In this document: positions 1 through 10,025 of the stretch, one piece after another
How positions within the stretch are numbered: position 1 is the first letter of the stretch
Layout: each line of letters begins with the position of its first letter
Source of the DNA: JAVJUV01 sp047314965
GTDB taxonomy: Bacteria > Pseudomonadota > Alphaproteobacteria > Rhodobacterales > Rhodobacteraceae
Assembly (NCBI RefSeq): GCF_047314965.1
Contig: NZ_JBLBVK010000052.1
Location: 115,808-179,807, forward strand
Reading direction: 5' to 3'
DNA: 64,000 bases
Notes under the pieces: generated by a model
Seen by the model: only the letters and a program-made list of their open reading frames with translations
What the model was told of the DNA's origin: nothing
Database searches by the model: none
Program-made: the position numbers and the translations under genes

Positions 1-83
1 CTTTCCAGAGTGGCGCTATCGGCCTTGACCGATCCGCCACTGTCTCCGGGTGCATCCGGAATATCGGGATCCGCAGACGCCAT
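1..83 (-). CDS. N-terminus of an unidentified protein, cut by the window edge
   Basis: An ATG on the minus strand, 21 bases after the stop codon of the Rieske oxygenase gene, opens a frame that stays open to the window edge (27 complete codons). The visible start reads MASADPDIPDAP and continues as a polar, Asp/Gly/Ser-rich segment with no signal peptide or membrane stretch. A GGGAT sequence upstream is at best a weak ribosome site. Close spacing and shared strand suggest co-transcription with the oxygenase, so a reductase or accessory subunit is possible. That is only inference, because too little sequence is visible to name a family. Confidence 0.4.
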   Translation of the reverse strand, partial: MASADPDIPDAPGDSGGSVKADSATLE

Positions 84-103
84 CACGACCCGGGACGATC
101 CCG

Positions 104-1249
104 TCACTCTGCCGCCGCAGGCGCCGCCTGCATGCGGCTTGCCACCCATTGATGGAACAGAAGCGTCGGGCCGTCCATCGCCGGAGAGAATCTGCCACCA
201 TCGAAACCTGGCGCGCCTCGCGCCGCCTGCATACCTTCGACCACGGCGATATCCTCGACAAAGACCAGCTTCCACTGGTCGGAATTCTTTTGCCGAAGCT
301 GAGCGGATGTGTCCGGCGACGCATAATAGATGTGGATATGCTCCAGCGTGACCCGCGGCCCCCTGGGCTCCAACAGGATGACAAAGACATGATCGCGCTG
401 GACGCCCAGCATCACGTTGGGCGTAACCGTAAGGTATTCGCCTGCCGTGTCCCATTTCTTGGAGAGCCCAGGGAAATCCGGAAAGACCGCACCGTCCTCG
501 CCGCGGATCTGCCGGTAAACCTTGGTGCCCTGTCCGCCGAACTTGCCCGGCGACTCGATATGGTAATGGTCCTCCAGCCGCGAATAGCTGTTGAGCCCCG
601 GGTGCACCCAGGGCAGGTGATAGCTCTCGCAATAGTTCTCGACGGCCAGTTTCCAGTTCGTTCGACACTCCAGCTGAAAGGTGCTGTCCACGCCACCGTG
701 ATAGATCGGAACGTCGAACTCAGCCCAACGTTCGATCAGTTCAGCATGCAATTCGGCGAACTCCGGCGCGTCGCCGGAAAGATTCACGAATACGACATCC
801 ATCCAGACATGGGACCGCACCTCGATGAGCCCCAGTTCCTCCTGCTTGATCCCGGGATGCGTGTTCTGCCCCGGGCCGCCCACATGCGGCGTCGCCACCA
901 GCCGGCCTTCATGGCTGTAGCACCAGGAATGATAGGGACAGCGGATCGCGCCCTCGATCCGTCTTGGCTCCGTTACCAGGATCATACCCCTGTGCCGGCA
1001 AACGTTCTGGAAGACGCGTATAGCGCCATCCCGCCCGCGCATGACAAAAAGCGGAACGCCAAGATAGTCCAGCGGCCGCGCATCCCCGGGCTGGGGAATC
1101 TCAGAGGCCACGCACACCCCGGCCCAGGTCGAAAACCACAACGGCCCGCGCTCTGCATCATAGACCTCGTCAGAGGTGTAGTGCGCGTTCGGCAAACCTC
1201 GCGCCTGTTCGATGGGCTGCAGGACACCCGAAAGATCGGTCGAAGCCAT
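104..1249 (-). CDS. Rieske non-heme iron ring-hydroxylating oxygenase, alpha subunit
   Basis: Catalytic subunit of a Rieske mononuclear-iron oxygenase (381 aa), which takes electrons from a separate reductase to activate O2. The Rieske [2Fe-2S] ligands are visible as Cys84-x-His86 and Cys104-x2-His107 (CRHRG ... CPYHSWCY). The iron-site region reads NWKLAVENYCESYHLPWVH at about residue 200, the typical N-W-K-x-x-x-E-N-x-x-E-x-Y-H arrangement. The start was set at base 1249 because AAAGGAG lies 8 bases upstream; the frame stays open further upstream but has no ribosome site there. The protein resembles the GbcA/choline monooxygenase-like branch, but the substrate cannot be read from the sequence. 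It is divergent from a flavin monooxygenase cluster. The reductase partner is not in the window unless it is the truncated gene at 1-83. Confidence 0.9.
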   Translation of the reverse strand: MASTDLSGVLQPIEQARGLPNAHYTSDEVYDAERGPLWFSTWAGVCVASEIPQPGDARPLDYLGVPLFVMRGRDGAIRVFQNVCRHRGMILVTEPRRIEGAIRCPYHSWCYSHEGRLVATPHVGGPGQNTHPGIKQEELGLIEVRSHVWMDVVFVNLSGDAPEFAELHAELIERWAEFDVPIYHGGVDSTFQLECRTNWKLAVENYCESYHLPWVHPGLNSYSRLEDHYHIESPGKFGGQGTKVYRQIRGEDGAVFPDFPGLSKKWDTAGEYLTVTPNVMLGVQRDHVFVILLEPRGPRVTLEHIHIYYASPDTSAQLRQKNSDQWKLVFVEDIAVVEGMQAARGAPGFDGGRFSPAMDGPTLLFHQWVASRMQAAPAAAE

Positions 1250-1584
1250 GGACGCATCTCCTTTGGAAGCGTACCCAGTTTCGGAGCCAGCGGCCCCGGT
1301 CATCGCGCCTCTTCGCGACATGGCATCGCCCGAGAGCGTCACCCGGGAACGGCCACCACGAGCCTGCACCTGCTGCGAACGTGCTCGCATCCCGGGTGCA
1401 GGGAACCGCGCCAGCCCTGCAACGCCACGAAACGACACCGCGGAGGTTCCTCACCGCGCTTTGGCCAAGTTTCAGGAAGCGGCAGTAACGACCCCTGGTT
1501 TCGCATTCAAAGATTGATACAATATTGATGCACGGCCAATCGGGTGCTACTAGGCCGCGATCGCTCCACCCATGAGGCCATGCC
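1250..1584. promoter_or_regulatory. Divergent promoter region between the Rieske oxygenase and the flavin monooxygenase
   Basis: This 335-base stretch contains no gene I can support. Near 1513-1530 it has an AT-rich segment with the short dyad ATTG-ATA-CAAT followed by a second ATTGAT, inside which TACAAT could serve as a -10 box for the rightward genes. The ribosome site GAGG for the rightward gene is at about 1574. It probably holds both divergent promoters, and the dyad is a candidate regulator site. Confidence 0.35.
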
Positions 1585-2742
1585 ATGTCAGTCGTTCCCG
1601 TCACCTCCGCCGACCTCGACGCCGCCGAGGTCAGCTGGTTTTCCGCGCTCTGTTCGGACGACTACGAATTCCTCGGCGTGCCCAACGGCGCGCTTCGCTC
1701 CAGCTTCGAACACTGCCGCGACATCCTGCTCGAGGCCGAGGCGCAGGGCTTCCGCAACATTCTCTGCCCCTCCTCCTACCAGGTGGGCCAGGACACGCTT
1801 TCTTTCGTGGCGGGCATGGCGCCGCTCACGTCGAAGATCAACATGCTCGCGGCCGTGCGCTGCGGCGAGATGCAGCCGATCATGCTGGCCCGCACCATCG
1901 CCACGCTCGACCACATGCTCAAGGGCCGGCTGACGGTGAACATCATCTCGTCGGATTTCCCCGGTGAAAGGGCCGACAGCGCCTTCCGCTACAAGCGGTC
2001 GCGCGAGGTGGTGGAGATCCTGAAACAGGCCTGGACGCAGGACAAGATCACCTACCACGGCGAGGTCTACAACTTCGACGGCCTCACCACCGACCCGGCC
2101 CGGCCATACCAGCAGAACGGCGGACCGCTGCTCTACTTCGGCGGCTACTCGCCGGACGCCCTCGATCTCTGCGGACAGCATTGCGACGTCTACCTGATGT
2201 GGCCGGAACCCAAGGATCAGATCGCCGAGCGGATGAAGGCCGCGAATGCCGCCGCCGAAGGCTACGGGCGGACCCTCGACTATGGGCTGCGCGTCCACAT
2301 GATCGTCCGCGACACCGAGGCCGAGGCGCGCGAGTACGCCGAGCATCTCGTCTCCAGGCTCGACGACGAATACGGCAAGCTCATCCGTGACCGCGCGCAC
2401 GATTCCATCTCGATGGGCGTCGCCCACCAGGCCCGTGCCCGCGAACTGGCCGATCAGTTCGGCTATGTGGAACGGCATCTCTGGACCGGTGTCGGACGCG
2501 CACGCTCCGGATGCGGCGCCGCGCTCGTCGGCTCTGCCGACCAGGTCCTCTCCGAAATCGAAGCCTATAGGAAAATGGGTATCCGGGCCTTCATCTTCTC
2601 CGGCTACCCGCATATCGAAGAGTGCAAGGCCTTCGGAGAAAAAGTCCTTCCCCAGTTGAAAACCTGCTCGCTGCCCCATGTATACGGGCGCGTGCCCGAT
2701 CAGACACCGGCGACGCCGCTAGGAATTGGAGAACGTAAATGA
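1585..2742 (+). CDS. LLM-class flavin-dependent monooxygenase (SsuD-like)
   Basis: A 385-aa bacterial luciferase-like TIM-barrel monooxygenase that would use reduced FMN supplied by a partner reductase. The family pattern is clear: EAEAQGFRNILCPSSYQVGQD near residue 50, the block MLARTIATLDHMLKGRLTVNIISSD near residue 100, and YRRS-like YKRSREVVEILKQAW. This layout is closest to alkanesulfonate monooxygenase (SsuD). GAGG lies 7 bases before the ATG. The next gene starts within its stop codon (ATGATG overlap), and a flavin reductase follows, so a two-component monooxygenase is likely. The substrate is unknown; sulfonates or other small organics are candidates. Confidence 0.88.
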   Translation: MSVVPVTSADLDAAEVSWFSALCSDDYEFLGVPNGALRSSFEHCRDILLEAEAQGFRNILCPSSYQVGQDTLSFVAGMAPLTSKINMLAAVRCGEMQPIMLARTIATLDHMLKGRLTVNIISSDFPGERADSAFRYKRSREVVEILKQAWTQDKITYHGEVYNFDGLTTDPARPYQQNGGPLLYFGGYSPDALDLCGQHCDVYLMWPEPKDQIAERMKAANAAAEGYGRTLDYGLRVHMIVRDTEAEAREYAEHLVSRLDDEYGKLIRDRAHDSISMGVAHQARARELADQFGYVERHLWTGVGRARSGCGAALVGSADQVLSEIEAYRKMGIRAFIFSGYPHIEECKAFGEKVLPQLKTCSLPHVYGRVPDQTPATPLGIGERK

Positions 2743-3632
2743 TGGAACGTATCAGCCTTCCGGGCGGCATCGAATTCAGCCGGATCGTCTACGGCATGTG
2801 GCGCGTGGGCGATGATGACGACACCTCGCCCGCCCATATCCGCGCCAAGATCGAGGCCTGCCTCGAACAGGGCATCACCACCATCGATCAGGCGGACATC
2901 TATGGCGGCTACACGGCCGAGGCGCTGCTCGGCGCCTGCCTGAAAGAGAGCCCCGGTCTGCGCGACAGGATCGAGATCGTCACGAAATGCGATATCGTGG
3001 CCCCGGTCGGCCGCTACGCCGATGCGCGGGTCAAGCATTACGACACCTCCGCCGCCCACATCTCCAGATCCATAGATACCTCGCTGTCCGAACTCGGCAC
3101 CGACCGGATCGACCTCCTTCTGATTCACCGTCCCGATCCCCTGATGGACCACCTGGAAACCGGCAGCGCACTGGACGACGCGGTCAAATCCGGCAAGGTG
3201 CGCGCTGTCGGCGTCTCGAATTTCCGCCCCTGGGACTGGTCCCTCCTTCAGTCGGGGATGGAAACGCCCCTGTCCACCAACCAGATTGAATTATCTCTCT
3301 CGGCGCATGACGCCTTCGTGAATGGCGACATCGCCCATCTCCAGCAGCATGCGATCCGGCCCATGGCCTGGTCTCCGCTCGGCGGCGGGGCACTGATGGG
3401 CGGCGACGGCGAACTGCGCCAGGCCCTGTCGAAAGTCGCCATGCAGAACGACACCGACGAGGCCGCCGTCGCCATCGCCTGGCTCCTCGCCCATCCCTCG
3501 GGCATCCTGCCCGTGATGGGGACAAACCGGATCGACCGGATCCGCGCATTCAGCGATGCGCTGAATGTGAACATGGACCGCCAGACCTGGTTCGAACTCT
3601 ACACCGCCGCGCTCGGACGCGAGGTTGCCTGA
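2739..3632 (+). CDS. Aldo/keto reductase
   Basis: A 297-aa NAD(P)H-dependent aldo/keto reductase with a TIM barrel. Catalytic-type residues are visible: DQADIYGGYTAEALLG (Asp and Tyr of the tetrad), EIVTKCDI (Lys) and DLLLIHRPDPL (His). The C-terminal cofactor region GILPVMGTNRIDRIRAF is typical of the YdhF/YajO-like branch. The start overlaps the stop of the monooxygenase gene, with GGAG 7 bases upstream of the first of two adjacent ATGs, so the two are translationally coupled. It probably reduces or oxidises a carbonyl product of the neighbouring oxygenase; that is inference. Confidence 0.9.
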   Translation: MMERISLPGGIEFSRIVYGMWRVGDDDDTSPAHIRAKIEACLEQGITTIDQADIYGGYTAEALLGACLKESPGLRDRIEIVTKCDIVAPVGRYADARVKHYDTSAAHISRSIDTSLSELGTDRIDLLLIHRPDPLMDHLETGSALDDAVKSGKVRAVGVSNFRPWDWSLLQSGMETPLSTNQIELSLSAHDAFVNGDIAHLQQHAIRPMAWSPLGGGALMGGDGELRQALSKVAMQNDTDEAAVAIAWLLAHPSGILPVMGTNRIDRIRAFSDALNVNMDRQTWFELYTAALGREVA

Positions 3633-3636
3633 CATG

Positions 3637-3682
3637 CTTTCTTCCTGGTGCAAATACGGGGGGGTGTGGGGCAGAGCCCCAC
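3637..3682 (-). repeat. Compound hairpin repeat, copy A (divergent)
   Basis: Read on the minus strand, this element has a perfect 7-bp hairpin (GTGGGGC, loop TCT, GCCCCAC at 3666-3682), then a run of C, then GTATTTGCACCAGGAAGAA. The same order is found in copies at 58651-58706 and 60920-60982. This copy lacks the second hairpin and lies antisense just past the aldo/keto reductase stop codon. Confidence 0.6.
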
Positions 3683-3760
3683 ATCGCACGCAGTGCCAGG
3701 AGACATGCGCCGCAGGCGCCCATCCGGGCCCCCGTGAATACGAAGACTGACGGAGACCGC

Positions 3761-4258
3761 ATGGCGACCAGCTTCACACCCGGCCCCGACACCGTCCGCG
3801 CCTTCCGCGACGCGCTTGGACGGTTCGCCACCGGCGTCACGGTCGTGACCTGCCAGTCCGATCTCGGTCCTCTCGGGATAACCGCCAACAGTTTCGCGTC
3901 GCTCTCTCTCGACCCGCCGCTGGTGCTGTGGTCCCCGGCCCGTGCGTCGCGCCGGTTCGAGGCCTTCGCCAACGCGGATCACTACGCCATCCACATCCTC
4001 TCCGACGCCCAGCAGGATCTCTGCCGGCGCTTCGCCACCCAGGGCCACGACTTCGGAGGTCTGGCCTGGACGGCGAACGACGATGGCGTCCCTCTCTTCG
4101 AAGGCTGCCTTGCGCGCTTCGAATGCACCCGCCATGCCATATACGAAGGCGGCGATCACGCCATCATTGTCGGCCATGTCACCTCCGCGGCCACCAATGA
4201 CGGCCAGCCGTTGCTCTTCGCAGGTGGCCGCTACGGCGGTTTCGAAGACCGGGCCTGA
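3761..4258 (+). CDS. Flavin reductase family protein (HpaC/NtaB-like)
   Basis: A 165-aa FMN-binding split-barrel reductase that would supply reduced flavin to the SsuD-like monooxygenase upstream. Family features are FRDALGRFATGVTVVT at the N-terminus, GITANSFASLSLDPPLVLW in the FMN-binding region, and YHAI-type HYAIHIL. The C-terminus LLFAGGRYGGF is also typical. The ATG at 3761 has GGAG 5 bases upstream; an in-frame GTG at 3734 is less likely. It is separated from the aldo/keto reductase by 128 bases containing a hairpin repeat, so it may still be part of the operon. Confidence 0.88.
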   Translation: MATSFTPGPDTVRAFRDALGRFATGVTVVTCQSDLGPLGITANSFASLSLDPPLVLWSPARASRRFEAFANADHYAIHILSDAQQDLCRRFATQGHDFGGLAWTANDDGVPLFEGCLARFECTRHAIYEGGDHAIIVGHVTSAATNDGQPLLFAGGRYGGFEDRA

Positions 4259-4449
4259 GCCTTAACCACAAGTCAATCTTGGTTTACACAACCACATGAT
4301 CATGTGCGTCACGCTGGGACGGGCATACAGGTGCCATACGTGTTGCCGACGCTTCGCCGACGCTGTGCCGACGCGGACAGTTCATTGAGATAAAGGCGAA
4401 TTTCGCTTTTGGTCGTTCATGCAACGGCCGCCGCGGGTAAGCTCACCGC
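4259..4449. other. Convergent intergenic region with a palindrome
   Basis: The 3' ends of the flavin reductase gene and dnaE face each other here. The region holds a perfect 14-bp palindrome, CACATGATCATGTG at 4293-4306, the phased repeat at 4330-4373, and a weak hairpin with a short T run near 4387-4405 (AAAGGCG, AATTT, CGCTTTT) that could act as a terminator for the rightward genes. No gene is visible. Confidence 0.4.
4330..4373 (+). repeat. 11-bp phased tandem repeat, locus 1 (4 units)
   Basis: Four consecutive 11-base units: one of type NNTGCCATACG followed by three of type NNNGCCGACG (GGTGCCATACG, TGTTGCCGACG, CTTCGCCGACG, CTGTGCCGACG). A degenerate unit may precede them at 4319-4329. 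The same unit types in the same order occur at 23416-23459 and, on the minus strand, at 39546-39600. Each copy lies just downstream of a gene on the same strand. Confidence 0.7.
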
Positions 4450-7965
<3,516 letters not shown>

Positions 7966-8077
7966 CCTTACACACTATGTTGCGTCATCCCGAGTCGGAA
8001 GCGCAAATCACAGGCGGATGTCCGCGCGTGTCGACTATCTTTCTTCCCATTGCCCGGGCCAGTGCCATTATGCCAAA

Positions 8078-9013
8078 ATGCGCGCTCTGATCCTCATACT
8101 GCTGCTTGCCGCCACCCCTCTTCATGCCTTCCCGGTCAAGCGCTGCATCAACCTCGGCAACGCGCTTGAGGCGCCGCGCGAGGGAGACTGGGGCTATACC
8201 ATCGAACGACAGCACCTGTCCGCCATCGCTGAAGCGGGCTTCGACACCATCCGGCTGCCTGTCCGCTTTTCTGCCCACCGAAACACACGGATCGACCCGG
8301 CCTTTCTTGCCCGTGTCGACGAGGTGATCGGCTGGGCGCGCGAAGAAGAGCTGCGCATTATCCTGGACCTGCATCATTTCGAGGAACTGATGAAGGCTCC
8401 GGACACCAATGCCGACGCCTTCCTGGACATCTGGCAAGAGTTGTCTGAACATTATCGGGATGCGCCCCCGGACCTGATATTCGAGTTGCTGAACGAACCC
8501 TCCGGCGAACTCAGCACCGCACGCGCGATCGGTTTGTACGCTCGCGCCATGCCGCTCATCCGGAACCACAACCCCGACCGCTGGGTTCTCATCGGCGGAG
8601 GCAACTGGTCGGATGTGAAGGAACTCTCCCTTTTACCGGCGTACGACGCCCACACGGTGCACACTTTCCATTTCTACAAACCCTGGGACTTCACGCACCA
8701 GATGGCCGACTGGATTGAAGACCCGCCACCGCCACGCGGCTGGGGAACCGATCAGGACCGCCGGGAAACCCGCCGCCATCTGCAGCAAGGACTGAATCAC
8801 AAGGCCGCGCCGGTCTTTCTGGGCGAGTTCGGCGTGTATGACGCCGCACCATCCGCGGATGCGGTCGAGTGGCTCGCATTCGTGCGCAGGATGGCCGAGA
8901 TGGAGAGCATCGGCTGGTGTGCGTGGTCTTTCAGCTCCACCTTCCGCACCTACGAGACAAAGGAAGGTCGCTGGAACACGGATCGACTGGATGCCTTGAT
9001 TCCAGAGGAATGA
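8078..9013 (+). CDS. Secreted glycoside hydrolase family 5 (cellulase-like)
   Basis: A 311-aa exported endo-beta-glucanase-type enzyme. The N-terminus MRALILILLLAATPLHAF is a signal peptide, which is why the ATG at 8078 was preferred over the in-frame start at 7943. GH5 hallmarks are GFDTIRLPVRFS near residue 55, the acid/base Glu in IFELLNEPSG, VHTFHFYKPWDFTHQ, and the nucleophile Glu in PVFLGEFGVY. The substrate (cellulose, mannan or another beta-glucan) cannot be told from the sequence. It is divergent from dnaE, and a candidate small gene overlaps its stop codon. Confidence 0.9.
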   Translation: MRALILILLLAATPLHAFPVKRCINLGNALEAPREGDWGYTIERQHLSAIAEAGFDTIRLPVRFSAHRNTRIDPAFLARVDEVIGWAREEELRIILDLHHFEELMKAPDTNADAFLDIWQELSEHYRDAPPDLIFELLNEPSGELSTARAIGLYARAMPLIRNHNPDRWVLIGGGNWSDVKELSLLPAYDAHTVHTFHFYKPWDFTHQMADWIEDPPPPRGWGTDQDRRETRRHLQQGLNHKAAPVFLGEFGVYDAAPSADAVEWLAFVRRMAEMESIGWCAWSFSSTFRTYETKEGRWNTDRLDALIPEE

Positions 9014-9326
9014 CACCGAACCGGCGCAGATTTGGAAACGAAGCACCTCAGGCAACGCAAGCGGCACAAATTGCATATGAAATCATCGATCATCGGTTGG
9101 ATCTGGTCCGCTCCCAACCGAATGGGCCATCGAAGAAGCCGCGCTGCGCCGGGCGCCATGCACGGGAGGAGGAACCGGCCGCAAATACCGAGTCCGAACC
9201 GACCCCACTGACCAGGAGGAACTTACCCGTATGGTCGCATTCCTCGAATGCCTGGGGGGCGAAACCGTGCTGGATCGGCCACTCGGGCGGCCCTCTGCTG
9301 TGCCATCCGGTCCCACGTCCGACTAA
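9010..9326 (+). pseudogene. Possible frameshifted small gene
   Basis: An ATG overlapping the GH5 stop codon (ATGA) opens a frame beginning MTPNRRRFGNEAPQATQAAQ, which loses coding character after about 38 codons. Near 9110-9120 a second frame, offset by one base, takes over and reads EWAIEEAALRR, then RKYRVRTDPTDQEELTRM and VAFLECLGGETVLDR, and ends in TAA at 9324. The second frame has coding-like GC-rich third positions but no ATG, GTG or TTG until 9231. A single-base indel would join the two into a protein of about 105 aa. Programmed frameshifting or a short gene starting at 9231 are alternatives. I recognise no family. The remainder of 9014-9365 shows nothing else. Confidence 0.35.
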
Positions 9327-9365
9327 AGCCCTGTTCTTCCCGCCATGGCGCGTTACCTTCGCGCC

Positions 9366-10025
9366 ATGCTTCTCGAAGTCCAGAACCTCACCAAACGCTT
9401 TCCCGGCTCCGATGGCCCGATCACGGTTCTCGACGGCATATCGTTTTCCCTCGCCGCCGGCGAAACCCTTGCTCTGACCGGCGAGAGCGGTTCGGGGAAA
9501 TCGACGCTACTGCATATCATCGGCGGCCTTGAACCGGCCGACGAGGGCACGGTAAATCTGGACGGCAGGGAAATCACCGGGCTGGACGACACCGGTCGCG
9601 CCGCACTTCGACGCAGCGATATCGGAATCGTTTTCCAGCAGTTCAACCTGATTCCATCGCTCACAGTCGGTCAGAACGTAACCTTCCAGGCCAGGCTCGC
9701 GGGGCGCGAGGACGAGACCCGGACACGGGACCTGATCAGGACACTTGGTCTCGAGCCTCAAGTGCACAAGTACCCGGAAGAACTCTCTGGCGGCCAACAG
9801 CAACGCGTCGCCATCGCGCGCGCCATACTTCCGGCGCCCAGGCTGGTCCTTGCCGACGAACCGACAGGAAATCTTGACGAAGCGACGGCTGAAACGGTGT
9901 TCCAGACCCTCCTTGATCTGGTCGGAAGTAGTGGCGCGGGCTTGCTGCTGGTCACGCACTCGGAACGGCTGGCAGCCCGCACCGACCGCCGGCTTCACCT
10001 CAGCCACGGGCGCATCCAGACGTGA
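9366..10025 (+). CDS. ABC transporter ATP-binding protein (LolD/MacB type)
   Basis: ATPase of an FtsX-type ABC transporter (219 aa from this start). Walker A is GESGSGKST near residue 38, the Q-loop is in FQQFNLIPSLTV, the signature is LSGGQQQRVAIARA, and Walker B is LVLADEPTGNLDE followed by the H-loop LLLVTHSERLA. The extended Q-loop region and LDE are typical of LolD/MacB ATPases. Two in-frame ATGs (9345 and 9366) both lack a clear ribosome site; the second gives the usual N-terminus MLLEVQNLTKRF. The permease start overlaps its stop codon, so they are coupled. Confidence 0.92.
   Translation: MLLEVQNLTKRFPGSDGPITVLDGISFSLAAGETLALTGESGSGKSTLLHIIGGLEPADEGTVNLDGREITGLDDTGRAALRRSDIGIVFQQFNLIPSLTVGQNVTFQARLAGREDETRTRDLIRTLGLEPQVHKYPEELSGGQQQRVAIARAILPAPRLVLADEPTGNLDEATAETVFQTLLDLVGSSGAGLLLVTHSERLAARTDRRLHLSHGRIQT

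Noticed and set aside
1250..1438. A 63-residue N-terminal extension of the Rieske oxygenase
   Set aside because: AAAGGAG sits 8 bases before the internal ATG at 1249, and the extension has no ribosome site or family similarity.
3633..3760. A rho-independent terminator after the aldo/keto reductase gene
   Set aside because: The hairpin at 3666-3682 has no T run on the plus strand, and it belongs to a repeat family.
9075..9209. A 44-codon frame starting ATGAAATCATCG in the region after GH5
   Set aside because: Arg/Pro-rich with no ribosome site; the other two frames there have better coding character.
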